From Bacteroidota bacterium (GTDB taxonomy: Bacteria; Bacteroidota; Ignavibacteria; Ignavibacteriales; Ignavibacteriaceae): a stretch of DNA of 57,025 nucleotides. Each line of letters begins with the position of its first letter. The first letter of the stretch is position 1. The DNA is taken from positions 1 through 57,025 of the forward strand of contig JAKIZM010000014.1 in assembly GCA_022708025.1 (NCBI GenBank), written 5' to 3'. This document shows positions 36,094 to 45,540 of this stretch, piece after piece. The notes beneath the pieces were generated by a model. That model made no database searches. It was not told the origin of the DNA and worked only from the letters and a program-made list of their open reading frames with translations. The position numbers and the translations under genes are program-made.

Positions 36094-36322
36094 TGTCATC
36101 CTTCGACAGGCTCTGGATGACAAGAGGATTAATTTCTGGCTGGACCTATCGTATAGTTATATTTTAAACAACGAGGCACTAGAAAAAAATAATAAGTCGG
36201 AATGGGCAAGCCCATTCCCTACATTTCCTCAATGTTGTATACAGTCATTCCGTCCGCCAGAGGTGGATTGTTTCGGAATCTTATGAAAATAATGTCATCC
36301 TTCGACTCCGCTTTAGATAACA
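36094..36322. repeat. Island of palindromic repeats in the 35966-36349 gap
   Basis: The 384-base gap holds no gene but four palindromic units. 36094-36122 is TGTCATCC...GGATGACA. 36199-36218 is GGAATGGGC-AA-GCCCATTCC. 36244-36280 is GTCATTCCG...CGGAATC. 36293-36322 is a degraded TGTCATCCTTCGAC unit ending GATAACA. Short open frames across it are by-products. These look like copies of widespread REP/MITE-type repeats. Confidence 0.7.
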
Positions 36323-36349
36323 AGAAACACAGGACGATATTATTAAACT

Positions 36350-37678
36350 TTATTCCAGATCGTATTCAATTTCTTCCGGTGTTAGAATTTTATTCAGCTC
36401 ATCAGAAAAGAAAAATTTTTCTTCGCCAAAAGCCGGCTGCAGTTCGGTATACCAGATTGCTTCCTCATCATATTTAGCAAAGAAAGGACGGGCTGACCAA
36501 TCCGGATTTCTTCCACGGATCATTCTGAAGACCATAACCTTCTCGTCCTTTGCTTCGGATAAACCAAGCATCTGCACCTTTCCCGGCATACAAGACATAC
36601 ACGGTCCTCTTACAGTTCTGCAGATTCCGCTTACTGATTGATATGCTTTTCTGAAAATATTCCATGCCTCGATAAGTGGAATAGAAAAATAATGCTGTGC
36701 ACCGGTGTTGCGGGCAACAAACATATAATATGGAACGCATCCGAGCTTAACCTGTTTTTCCCACATATCTGCCCAAAGTTTTGGATCATCGTTTATATGT
36801 TTTAGAACAGGAGATTGAGTTCTTATAAGCGCTCCGGTATTTAAAATTCTTTTAATAGCTTTTTCCACAGCTTCACCTTCAAGCTCCACCGGATGGTTAA
36901 AGTGAGCCATATAGGCAAGATGTTTACCTGCTTTTTTGACATCTTCAAACAATCTTAATAAATCGTCAGCATCGTCATCGGTTAAAAAACGATATGGCCA
37001 GTAAGCAAGTGCTTTTGATCCAATACGAATGTTTCTTAAATGTTCAATGTTAGCCTCAAGTAAAGGTCTTATATAAGTTTCAAGATGTTTAGTTTTCATT
37101 ATCATCGGATCACCGCCGGTGAACAAAACATCGCTGATTTCTTTATGTTCTTTTACATATTTAACCAGCAGTTCAGCTTCTCTTGATGCAAACTTGAGAT
37201 CTTCAATCCCAACAAACTGAGGCCAGCGAAAACAAAATGTGCAATATGCGTGACAAGTCTGTCCCTGACTCGGGAAAAACAAAACTGTCTCTCGGTATTT
37301 GTGCTGCATTCCAAAAAGTTTTTCACCCTCAATCATCGGAACATTATATTCAAGCTGACCAGCCGGCTGTGGATTAAGCTGCCGTCTGATTTCGTTTGCA
37401 GCATCTTTGATTCTTTGTTTATCAAAACCGTTACTGATTACCTTTCTCATCCTTTCATAATGTTCAGGTTTTAACATATCACGCTGTGGAAAAGTAAGCT
37501 TAAACATCGGATCATCAGGAACATTTGCCCAATCGATAAGATTTTCAATCACATAATTATTTGTTTTAAATGGAAGAACAGAGCCAACAATTTCAATAGC
37601 TTCGATAATTTCCGGAGAAACGAGCTTCAATTGAGGGATGTTTCTGAAGTTGTGAAGCATATATGACGAATACTTCAT
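36350..37678 (-). CDS. KamA-family radical SAM enzyme (lysine 2,3-aminomutase-like)
   Basis: A 442-aa radical SAM protein. The 4Fe-4S cluster motif CHAYCTFC gives C142, C146 and C149 (CxxxCxxC), followed by the FRW segment typical of KamA. FTGGDPM is the SAM-binding GGD motif. IRIGSKALAYWPYRF, AHFNHPVE and RTQSPVLKHIND match the aminomutase core. The C-terminus is long and has an extra cysteine cluster (CRTVRGPCMSCMPGK). The length fits the family, but the substrate may not be lysine. An AGGAGATG site precedes the ATG. It stands alone, about 200 bases from the next gene. Confidence 0.8.
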   Translation of the reverse strand: MKYSSYMLHNFRNIPQLKLVSPEIIEAIEIVGSVLPFKTNNYVIENLIDWANVPDDPMFKLTFPQRDMLKPEHYERMRKVISNGFDKQRIKDAANEIRRQLNPQPAGQLEYNVPMIEGEKLFGMQHKYRETVLFFPSQGQTCHAYCTFCFRWPQFVGIEDLKFASREAELLVKYVKEHKEISDVLFTGGDPMIMKTKHLETYIRPLLEANIEHLRNIRIGSKALAYWPYRFLTDDDADDLLRLFEDVKKAGKHLAYMAHFNHPVELEGEAVEKAIKRILNTGALIRTQSPVLKHINDDPKLWADMWEKQVKLGCVPYYMFVARNTGAQHYFSIPLIEAWNIFRKAYQSVSGICRTVRGPCMSCMPGKVQMLGLSEAKDEKVMVFRMIRGRNPDWSARPFFAKYDEEAIWYTELQPAFGEEKFFFSDELNKILTPEEIEYDLE

Positions 37679-37881
37679 AAATCATCTCCTTTCAGGTTTG
37701 TGAATCACGGTAGGATTCGGTTACACTATTTTCTTATAAAATAGTATATCTTACAAAAAAATCAAAGGCAAAAATGGACTTTTTTGGAACCCGGATATTT
37801 GAGAATGCAAATAATTCAAAATCGCAATATTGAAATAATTTATAATAACACGTTAAAAAGTTATTAGGTAATAAAAATGTA

Positions 37882-39105
37882 TTATTTTTTAAGTGAAATA
37901 ATAACTATTTCAGGAGTAGAGTTATAGCGAACAGGCGCAAGCGACATTCCTAATCCGCGTGTAACAATTGCAAGCATATTGCCGTAATGACGAACACCTT
38001 TTATAAAAGTTGTTTCAACCAATGTTGGTGTTAGCTGAATAAAAGGAAATAACAGAGTTATCTGTCCACCGTGAGTGTGTCCGGCAAGATATAAATCGTA
38101 ATTATTCTTTTCGGCAGCTTGAATAGTTTCGTTTCTTGGTTGATGTGTTAAGAAAATTTTTAAGTCACCGGTGTTGGATTGTGTAAGATTATTCAGAATA
38201 TCTTTGGAAATAGATTCAACATAAGTATTTGTAGCGAAAGTTATTCCGATATCAGAATCCTTAACGGGGATATTAATCGAACTATCATTTATCATACTCA
38301 CATTATATTTTTTAAGAGCAGCAGTAATTTCTCTTACGCTTCTTTTTGTATCTTGGCGATAAGCCCAATTATCATGATCTCCGATACAAGAATAAACTCC
38401 GTATTCAGCATTTAGCATTCCGATATACTCAGCAGCTTCATTTATATAATCTGGTGTTGATGTAATTACATCACCGGCAATTAAAATCAAATCTGGTTTT
38501 TCATCATTTACTTTATCAATAAAATTTTTCAGTCGTTTATCATCTGTATATCTATCAGCCTGAATATCAGAAATAAAAGCTATCTTAAAATTATTAAGTT
38601 CCTCCGGTAAGTTCTTTTTATAAAAAGAAATATGATTAACATCCACCGAGTTATAATCATAAATAATTCTTGCAGGTATATAAACAACAAAGAAAAGCAG
38701 AAGAATAAGAAATATTATTGATTCGTATTTACTGAATTTCTCTTTGTTCTTTTTGTATAAAGGAAAAACAATAAGTTTTATCAGATCAAGAGCTAAATAG
38801 TAAACCACCAATTGCAGAACCAGGATAAACAAGAACCAAAAAGGATAAATTAAAAGATAATCCAGCCAGTTGCTGTCAGGGAACCAGGGAGATTGTTTTG
38901 TAATTGCAGCATAAATTGAATTAACTATTAACAGAACAGGATATAAATTAAGCACCGCTAAAAAAACATAAATGAAAATTTTCTGATTTTTAGTTGAAAA
39001 CCTTGAAAATAAATTTTTAAATACGGTTTTTAATTTTTTAACAAAATAATATTCTAAAAGAAAAAGCAGTACAACTGCAATTATAACCCGCATTATTATC
39101 CACAT
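37882..39105 (-). CDS. Membrane-anchored metallophosphoesterase
   Basis: A 407-aa protein with about four N-terminal membrane helices (residues 1-150) and a calcineurin-type phosphoesterase domain. The metal-binding motifs are FISDIQADRYTDD (DxQ instead of the usual DxH), LIAGDVI, GDHDNW (in place of GNHD), and LAGHTHGGQI near residue 345. The architecture matches YkuE/YaeI-like enzymes acting on membrane-linked phosphodiesters such as lipid intermediates. It lies 13 bases downstream of the GT9 gene, so both may act in cell-envelope synthesis. Confidence 0.85.
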   Translation of the reverse strand: MWIIMRVIIAVVLLFLLEYYFVKKLKTVFKNLFSRFSTKNQKIFIYVFLAVLNLYPVLLIVNSIYAAITKQSPWFPDSNWLDYLLIYPFWFLFILVLQLVVYYLALDLIKLIVFPLYKKNKEKFSKYESIIFLILLLFFVVYIPARIIYDYNSVDVNHISFYKKNLPEELNNFKIAFISDIQADRYTDDKRLKNFIDKVNDEKPDLILIAGDVITSTPDYINEAAEYIGMLNAEYGVYSCIGDHDNWAYRQDTKRSVREITAALKKYNVSMINDSSINIPVKDSDIGITFATNTYVESISKDILNNLTQSNTGDLKIFLTHQPRNETIQAAEKNNYDLYLAGHTHGGQITLLFPFIQLTPTLVETTFIKGVRHYGNMLAIVTRGLGMSLAPVRYNSTPEIVIISLKK

Positions 39106-39118
39106 TTTTATACCTGAA

Positions 39119-40081
39119 CTAAATTGTTGTTAACAATTCACAAGCTAATGAATAAACTTGTTGTAAAGAAATATCATTTATTTTATCAGTTGGTGATTTA
39201 ATATACTTTTGATTTTTCTGGGTCGGAGCCCATTCATTTGGATCAGTCGGACCAAATAAAGAAATCATTTTAGTATTACTGTAACCTGCAACGTGCATTG
39301 TTCCCGTATCATTTGTAATATAAAGATCAACAATTGATAAAACAGCAGCAAGCCTTTTTATCGGCGCATTATGCAAAACTGTAAATTTAATATTAACTTC
39401 TTTTAAAGCAGATGCAACAGAATTTATTAACTCCTCTTCATTCCAGCCCGAAGTAATTAAAATATTGTTCTGATAAGTATTATATATTTTTTTTATCAGA
39501 TTGATAAAATTTTCTTTATCCCATCTGTTAGCAGTTTTCCCGGCTCCCGGATGAAATGCAATTATCTTTTTATCATTACCCGAAAAGTTTTTTGCAAGAA
39601 AATTATGTGCAAAAGCATAATCACTCTCTGATAAATTAATTTTAATATTTTTTATCTCCTTTTCAGATAAGTCACAATTAATTTGATTTATCACTTGCAG
39701 ATTGCGCATTAGCTGAGGAACTCCGCGCCACAAAAAATCTGATTTAACATTGAGTAATTTCGAAAAGGAATTCGGAACTTCATCAATGGATTTAACCCCT
39801 ACCCTTAGTTTCGCTCCTGATAGAAAATTTAAAATATGTGATGTTCTTGACAACACAATAGTTGACGGAACAATGCCAATATCATATTTCCGGCTTCTTA
39901 ATGATTTTATAAAACTGATAATCGATGCAAGAGAAGATTTATCAAAAACAATAACTCTGTCAATAAAAGGGTTTATATCAAAGAAAGGAATTTCATAATT
40001 GGTTTTAGCTACAACAAGAGTTATTCTGGCATCAGGAAATTTCTTTTTCAACCCCGCATAAAGAGTAAGGGAACACAACAT
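39119..40081 (-). CDS. Glycosyltransferase family 9 (heptosyltransferase-like), start missing
   Basis: A GT9 enzyme of at least 320 aa that transfers a sugar, usually a heptose, onto lipopolysaccharide core. The sugar-nucleotide site is seen in IIAFHPGAGKTANRWDKENF, and TNDTGTMHVAGYSNTKMISLFGPTDPNEW is the family's C-terminal signature. The first ATG (40081) lies inside the conserved N-terminus: codons just upstream read KEILVIRQHNQIGDML, the expected GT9 N-terminal strand and loop. The frame stays open for 32 codons back to TGA at 40178-40180 but has no ATG, GTG or TTG. The gene is either disrupted near A9 (about 40127-40135), uses a rare start, or has an assembly error. Confidence 0.75.
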   Translation of the reverse strand: MLCSLTLYAGLKKKFPDARITLVVAKTNYEIPFFDINPFIDRVIVFDKSSLASIISFIKSLRSRKYDIGIVPSTIVLSRTSHILNFLSGAKLRVGVKSIDEVPNSFSKLLNVKSDFLWRGVPQLMRNLQVINQINCDLSEKEIKNIKINLSESDYAFAHNFLAKNFSGNDKKIIAFHPGAGKTANRWDKENFINLIKKIYNTYQNNILITSGWNEEELINSVASALKEVNIKFTVLHNAPIKRLAAVLSIVDLYITNDTGTMHVAGYSNTKMISLFGPTDPNEWAPTQKNQKYIKSPTDKINDISLQQVYSLACELLTTI

Positions 40082-40381
40082 ATCACCAATCTGATTGTGT
40101 TGTCTGATTACAAGGATCTCTTTGATTTTTTTTTGAACTTCAGTTTTTATGATTGCTTTCTTGTTTTGTCTGTTTTCTCAGCAAGTTTTTTTAGATAACA
40201 AAAATCCAGTCATTAAAGTTGCTAAATTTATTGGATTTTATTTTATGGTTTTCTTCAACAAAAACTAATACTAAGCAAATTTAGTAAAAGATTGAAAATT
40301 TTTTAATGCAGAAAAATTTTAGGGAAGATATAATCAACACTTCGGGACTGTTATCATACAATCCCGAAGACAGATATATTT

Positions 40382-40828
40382 TTATAAGTAACTTTTTAAA
40401 TGGTTCACGTAATTGCTGGCGCCACCAGGTTGATAACCCGTTTGCAACACCATTTGTCCTTGCGAATTAAACAAAAGAATTGTCGGAAATCCCTGTATTC
40501 CAAATTTTTGTGCAAGCTTATTGTTGTACATTTTTGTTTCAACACTTTGTTCTATGTTTTTAGGAAAATCAAGTTTTACAAGAATTAAATTATCATCTGA
40601 AAAACTTTCAAATTCACTTTGTGAAAAAACTTCATCACTTAAGCGCTGACACCATACACACCAGTCAGAACCGGTGAAGTTAACAAGCACAGCTTTATTT
40701 TCCTGCTTCGCTTTTTCCAAAGCGGTTTCAAGATTTGTTTCCCATTTTAAATTATCCTTTGCACCGCTTTTGCTGCACCCAAGTAAGATTACTGAGAATA
40801 AAATCACCAATAATGTTATTTTCTTCAA
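40382..40828 (-). CDS. Thioredoxin-fold lipoprotein
   Basis: A 148-aa lipoprotein (lipobox LLGCSK, C18) with one thioredoxin-like domain of the DUF255/thioredoxin_7 type. NFTGSDWCVWCQRLSDEVF gives the active-site cysteines C57 and C60, and GIQGFPTILLFNSQG the cis-proline loop. It should handle disulfides in the periplasm. The start is TTG at 40828 with GGAG six bases upstream. Confidence 0.85.
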   Translation of the reverse strand: MKKITLLVILFSVILLGCSKSGAKDNLKWETNLETALEKAKQENKAVLVNFTGSDWCVWCQRLSDEVFSQSEFESFSDDNLILVKLDFPKNIEQSVETKMYNNKLAQKFGIQGFPTILLFNSQGQMVLQTGYQPGGASNYVNHLKSYL

Positions 40829-40907
40829 ATTACACTCCTTTTATTTTTCTGATATTAAGATTTTCTAACTATAATTTTATTCAATCAATTAGCCTATAGA
40901 ATATTTT

Positions 40908-42431
40908 TTATTCTTCAGTTTTTTTCGGCACCGGAGGTCTTTCATAAAGTTTTGCTAATCCTAAATATTTTAAATGCAGATCCTTTGTAATCTGATCCCA
41001 GGTAAAACGCCACATCCAGTTTCCGCCGAGTTTACCAGGAAAATTCATTCTTGCTTCACCTCCAAGATTCAAGATATCCTGCATCGGAATAATTACAATG
41101 TTAGCTACCGAAGCATAAGCCGCTCTTATCAATTCATAAACAATATCATCTCCAAAATAATTTAGATACTTTTGAACATGATCATAAATATCTGAATCTT
41201 TATCCTGTTTTACTTTATCAAAATAAGCACGAGTAGTATCATTATCGTGTGCTCCGGTTAACACAACACAATTAGGTACGTAGTTATGCGGTAAAAATTT
41301 TGTTTCCATTCCAGTTCCAAATGCAAATTGAAGAATTTTCATTCCCGGAAATTCAAAATCATCACGAAATTTTTCTACCGGCGGAGTAATAACTCCAAGA
41401 TCTTCAGCCAGAATCGGAACATCACCAAGATGTTTCTTTATAGATTTAAATAATTTGTTACCCGGCGCTTTAACCCACTTCCCTGTTTCAGCAGTTGGCG
41501 CATCACCGGGAATTTCCCAAAAAGCTTCAAATCCTCTGAAGTGATCTATGCGAATAATATCAACCATTGTAAAAAGCTGTTCAAAGCGATTACGCATCCA
41601 TTGGAAATCATCCTTCTCCATTTCTTTCCATCTATAAAGCGGATTTCCCCAAAGCTGTCCGGTTGGTGAAAAATAATCTGGCGGAACACCTGCGACCGTT
41701 TCTAATTTCCCGGATTCATCTACAGTAAAAAGATTTTTATTTGCCCACAGATCTGCACTATCGTAAGCAATAAATATCGGCATGTCTCCAATAATTTTAA
41801 TTCTTTTTCTATTTGCATATTCTCTAACAGCATGCCATTGTTTAAAGAAAATAAACTGAACAAATTTCTGATAAAAGATTTCGTCAGATAATTTCTGTTT
41901 CCACTCATCCAAAGATTTTTTCTTTCTAAGCACAAGTCCTTCGTCCCAATCTTTCCAGACTATTCCACCATGAGCCTCTTTTGCTGCCATAAAAAAAACA
42001 AAGTCATCAAGCCATTTTTTGTTGCTTTTACAAAACTTGTTAAACTCTTTATCGAACTTATCCTGCTGATGCTTAAAATTATTAAATGCTTTTTTTAGGA
42101 GAGATTTTTTATACTCAATTACTTCACCGTAATCAATCGATTTAGGATTATGTTGAGGAATATGAAACAAATCATTTTCAGTCAGTAAATTATCTTCTTT
42201 AAGTTTATCAGGACTAATAAGATTTGGATTTCCGGCAAAAGCAGAAAAACACTGATAAGGAGAGTCGCCATATCCGGTAGGTCCTAATGGAAAAACCTGC
42301 CAGAGTTTCTGTCCGGCTTTTTCTAAAAAGTCAATAAATTTAAAAGCATCATCACCAAGGTCACCAATCCCATATTTTGAAGGAAGAGAAGTTGGATGTA
42401 ATAATATTCCGGCATTTCGTTCAAATTTCAT
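40908..42431 (-). CDS. malQ: 4-alpha-glucanotransferase (GH77)
   Basis: A 507-aa amylomaltase that moves glucan chains between maltooligosaccharides, used in glycogen or maltodextrin metabolism. Family motifs: LHPTSLPSKYGIGDLG at the N-terminus, WQVFPLGPTGYGDSPYQ, the nucleophile region IIRIDHFRGFEAFWEIP, the acid/base glutamate in ILAEDLGVITP, and LTGAHDNDTTRAY. The C-terminal RMNFPGKLGGNWMWR is also typical. Length is normal for the short bacterial form. It is monocistronic with its own ATG and no adjacent glycogen genes. Confidence 0.96.
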   Translation of the reverse strand: MKFERNAGILLHPTSLPSKYGIGDLGDDAFKFIDFLEKAGQKLWQVFPLGPTGYGDSPYQCFSAFAGNPNLISPDKLKEDNLLTENDLFHIPQHNPKSIDYGEVIEYKKSLLKKAFNNFKHQQDKFDKEFNKFCKSNKKWLDDFVFFMAAKEAHGGIVWKDWDEGLVLRKKKSLDEWKQKLSDEIFYQKFVQFIFFKQWHAVREYANRKRIKIIGDMPIFIAYDSADLWANKNLFTVDESGKLETVAGVPPDYFSPTGQLWGNPLYRWKEMEKDDFQWMRNRFEQLFTMVDIIRIDHFRGFEAFWEIPGDAPTAETGKWVKAPGNKLFKSIKKHLGDVPILAEDLGVITPPVEKFRDDFEFPGMKILQFAFGTGMETKFLPHNYVPNCVVLTGAHDNDTTRAYFDKVKQDKDSDIYDHVQKYLNYFGDDIVYELIRAAYASVANIVIIPMQDILNLGGEARMNFPGKLGGNWMWRFTWDQITKDLHLKYLGLAKLYERPPVPKKTEE

Positions 42432-42541
42432 TTAGATACCTTTGAAAAATTATTAAGAGCAAAAATAAGCAGAGAGTAAGCGAAAAAAAATTTTACTTTT
42501 TTTACAGCTTGAAAGGATGTTGAGTTTAGTTCAAAATAAAA

Positions 42542-42619
42542 AGAGGCTCTCTAAAAATAACCGATCTGATTCTCAATAAAGTAATTTAAAGATCAGATTA
42601 TATTTTTAAGAAAGCCTCT
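42542..42619 (-). terminator. Long imperfect hairpin after the small barrel gene
   Basis: AGAGGCT (42542-42548) pairs with AGCCTCT (42613-42619). Inner segments TCTAAAAATA and TATTTTTAAG, and GATCTGATT and AGATCAGAT, pair imperfectly. On the minus strand the hairpin is followed by TTTTATTTT, fitting a terminator. Confidence 0.7.
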
Positions 42620-42646
42620 AATTTAAGTAATTATAAAAATTTCAAA

Positions 42647-43174
42647 TTAGAATTTGAAATCTACTCCAAGATCTAAACCACCATAGCTAAGCGAACCAAA
42701 TCCCAGTCTGGCAGAAATTGCAAAAGTTGGTGAAACCCAATATCTTGCCCCTGCATTACCGCCGAAGAACATTCCGCCATAGCTTGGCTCACTATAATTA
42801 TAACCTCCGGGACCATCCCAGGAAACTTTACCAGCATCATAAGCTAATGTAACACCGAGCCATGGATCAAATTTACCATCTCCAACTTTGAAATGATAAT
42901 TTGCCTGAGCTCCAATTAAAATATCTGTGTATTTCCATTTACCATAATAATAGTCCTCACTATAGCTCCAATATCGGGCAATTCCACCAATACCGATTAG
43001 GCCGAAATCTTTTACAGCCATTCCATATTCATAATTTAAACCAAACTGTGGTGTCGAACCGAGAAAAGAAAATCCCACACTTGGTCCTAAATAATGTTTA
43101 TTAGGAGTAAATTGAGCATTGCTAATACTTGTACTTAGTACAGCAATAAAGAAAACAAGAAGTAATTTTTTCAT
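42647..43174 (-). CDS. Small outer-membrane beta-barrel protein
   Basis: A 175-aa protein with a signal peptide (about 1-20, ending SNAQ) and eight or so amphipathic strands rich in glycine and aromatics. It ends with LDLGVDFKF, a C-terminal phenylalanine typical of outer-membrane barrels. It resembles small OmpW/OmpX-like barrels only in general form. Function is unknown. It is on the same strand as the next barrel gene but separated by a terminator. Confidence 0.75.
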   Translation of the reverse strand: MKKLLLVFFIAVLSTSISNAQFTPNKHYLGPSVGFSFLGSTPQFGLNYEYGMAVKDFGLIGIGGIARYWSYSEDYYYGKWKYTDILIGAQANYHFKVGDGKFDPWLGVTLAYDAGKVSWDGPGGYNYSEPSYGGMFFGGNAGARYWVSPTFAISARLGFGSLSYGGLDLGVDFKF

Positions 43175-43259
43175 TTTTTCCCTTAAGTTTATTTTAGATT
43201 AGTTAATTATGCTCTGATCAAATTTAATAATAAAACACTATTATTAACAAATTTTATTA

Positions 43260-43284
43260 AAGGCTGTCTTTTACAGACAGCCTT
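43260..43284 (-). terminator. Terminator hairpin of the 43295 barrel gene
   Basis: AAGGCTGTCT (43260-43269), loop TTTAC, AGACAGCCTT (43275-43284): a perfect 10-bp stem, 10 bases after the stop codon on the minus strand. Confidence 0.8.
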
Positions 43285-43294
43285 AAATTAAGAA

Positions 43295-44560
43295 TCAAAA
43301 CGCAAAGCTTGCTGATAAATAAGCAAAAGTATTATTCGGTCCGCCTACAATCCTGAATCCTTCTCTTAAAATATCATCATTAACTGTTGCATCTAAAGAG
43401 AAGCTTCCAAATCTGAATCCTACACCAAGCCTTATATCTCCGCGACCAAAATTAGTTCTTGTGCGTTCGTTAACTGTAGTTGATGAAGCTGCTGTTTGAG
43501 TGGTTTGTGAAAATGTTGAAGCAACATATCCGAGTCTTCCAATTAACCAATCCGTTAAGAACCACTCAGCACCGAAGTTCCAGGCTGGAAATACAAACCG
43601 ACTGTCTTTTAATTCCGGCTGAGAAGCGTTTGGATCAGCAGGTGTAGTAGTGCTTTCAAACATAAGTGCAGGTCCACCTGAAATGATTACATTTTCAACC
43701 TGGTATGATAAACCAATTCCCACTCCAAAGCTCATCATCGAGGGGAAGTCAAACGATTGAGAGCCAACACTGAATGAACCGCTTTGATTAGCAAAAGAAA
43801 GAGTCGGCACCAAAGTAAAGGCTTTTGATAATTTTAGAAAGCCTCTTGCATTAGCCATCATATAAGTTCCACTTGCTTCAACTACGTCACCAGTTCCGGG
43901 AGTGAATTTTGCAGAGGGCAGAACTAAAGAGAAAGCAGCATCTAAATTGAACTGGGGGGTAAGTTTGCCAAGAATTCCCAGATTAACTCCAAATTGACTT
44001 GCACCGTTTTTATTACCGGTACCGGTTGCAGGAGTAAAATCATTTGTTGTTGAAGCATAAGAAGCTCCAAGACCAATTACAAAATTTCCGAATGAATATG
44101 CAGTAAGAAGCTCAAAATTATTATCTAAAGGAACTATAGCTGCCCCTGTTACATTGTAATTAATTTGGCTGACCAAATCATTTGCATATGGTGAAGCGAT
44201 GTTTCCTGATGAAAAATCATTTCTGCTTAGCATTGCACCTATTGTAAATTCCTTACTAACTCGATAGTTAAAGGCTATAAATTGACCGAAACCATCATCT
44301 AGTGATGCTGCTGTAGAGCCAATATCTCCCCACAAGAAATTAGAGTAAACAGAAGAATACGCAGTATTATATTTTACATTATCAGGATCAATAATGTAAG
44401 GATTATCACCCATACTGTAAATTCTTGCAAACCCGCCATAACGGACATCTTTTTTATCACCTTCCTGTGCAAAAGAAGTTGCAACAAAAGTGAATATTAT
44501 TGCTAACAGCAAACCTTTCTTTAAAAGGTTATTTATTAAAAAAGAAACAGATTCTTTCAT
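43295..44560 (-). CDS. Outer-membrane beta-barrel protein (possibly FadL/PorV-like)
   Basis: A 421-aa protein with a signal peptide (about 1-31, ending SFAQ). The rest is alternating beta-strand sequence, ending YLSASFAF with a terminal phenylalanine. Segments such as IGAMLSRNDFSSG, GNFVIGLGASYASTTND and GFRFGSFSLDATVND resemble FadL/OmpP1 or PorV-type barrels, but no decisive motif was found. Likely a transport channel or T9SS-associated protein. Confidence 0.65.
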   Translation of the reverse strand: MKESVSFLINNLLKKGLLLAIIFTFVATSFAQEGDKKDVRYGGFARIYSMGDNPYIIDPDNVKYNTAYSSVYSNFLWGDIGSTAASLDDGFGQFIAFNYRVSKEFTIGAMLSRNDFSSGNIASPYANDLVSQINYNVTGAAIVPLDNNFELLTAYSFGNFVIGLGASYASTTNDFTPATGTGNKNGASQFGVNLGILGKLTPQFNLDAAFSLVLPSAKFTPGTGDVVEASGTYMMANARGFLKLSKAFTLVPTLSFANQSGSFSVGSQSFDFPSMMSFGVGIGLSYQVENVIISGGPALMFESTTTPADPNASQPELKDSRFVFPAWNFGAEWFLTDWLIGRLGYVASTFSQTTQTAASSTTVNERTRTNFGRGDIRLGVGFRFGSFSLDATVNDDILREGFRIVGGPNNTFAYLSASFAF

Positions 44561-44906
44561 ACATTCTCCTATTATTTGTGATTAGTTAAGACCTTCTTTT
44601 TCTGCCATTGAAAAATAATTAAAAAAAATACAAAATCAACAAAATTCTTATCACTAATTCCTTTAATCTCAACCACTTAAAATAAATACTTTAAGTATTA
44701 TCGTAAGTCCATAATTTGATTATTCAATGACAGTTATTGTGCCATTGTAATTTATTAGAATTTTTACATAATAATAGGATCAAAAAGATGTTTAAGTTAA
44801 AAATTCAGTCCTTTTTACCAATTGGGATGATTTTTTACATATCAACGTAACGCAAGATACTTGCTCTTTTTTATCCCACTAAAATGTTTTAAGTTTCGCC
44901 TCAATA
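44561..44906. other. Divergent intergenic region, no gene
   Basis: A 346-base AT-rich gap between the barrel gene (minus) and the YqaA gene (plus). It should hold both promoters. No strong -7/-33 pair, hairpin or small gene was seen. Confidence 0.4.
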
Positions 44907-45521
44907 ATGAAAATAGTACGTCAACTCTACGATTGGGTCCTTCATTGGGCTGATACAAAATACGGGGCAATTGCATTATTTGTTTTTGCTTTTGCTGAAT
45001 CATCTTTTTTTCCAATTCCACCGGATGCACTTTTAATCGCACTTGTTTTAGGTTCTCAAACCAAAGCTTTTAAATTTGCAACAAACTGTACGATCGGTTC
45101 AGTTCTCGGGGCATTATTGGGCTATACCATTGGACATTTTTTGTGGTGGACACCTTCAAACGAATTTACAGGCATTGCACTGTTCTTTTTCAATAACATT
45201 CCTTCATTCACTCCTGAAGCATTCTATAAGATTCAGGAGATGTATAAAGAGTATGATTTCTGGATAATATTTACTGCAGGATTTACACCAATACCATATA
45301 AGCTTATTACGATCTCTTCAGGTGCATTTAACATCAATATTATTATGTTTATAATTGCATCTGTAGTTAGTCGGGGGGCGAGGTTTTTTCTTGTTGCATT
45401 TTTAATATGGAAATTTGGTCCGCAGATAAAATTATTTATTGATAAATACTTTAACTGGCTTGCACTGGCTTTTACTGTTTTGCTTATAGGCGGGTTTTTT
45501 GTAATAAAATATTTTATTTAA
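44907..45521 (+). CDS. YqaA-type DedA-like membrane protein
   Basis: A 204-aa inner-membrane protein of the SNARE-associated/VTT (DedA) superfamily, YqaA branch. FAFAESSFFPIPPDALLIALVLG at the N-terminus and FTAGFTPIPYKLITISSGAF in the centre are the paired re-entrant motifs with conserved prolines. Relatives take part in lipid flipping and envelope integrity. It starts a plus-strand group that continues 20 bases later with a thioredoxin. Confidence 0.88.
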   Translation: MKIVRQLYDWVLHWADTKYGAIALFVFAFAESSFFPIPPDALLIALVLGSQTKAFKFATNCTIGSVLGALLGYTIGHFLWWTPSNEFTGIALFFFNNIPSFTPEAFYKIQEMYKEYDFWIIFTAGFTPIPYKLITISSGAFNINIIMFIIASVVSRGARFFLVAFLIWKFGPQIKLFIDKYFNWLALAFTVLLIGGFFVIKYFI

Positions 45522-45540
45522 AGTATAATTAAGGTTTAAT

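Noticed and set aside
36077..36286. Short gene in the repeat island
   Set aside because: The frame is made of palindromic repeat units and has no ribosome site.
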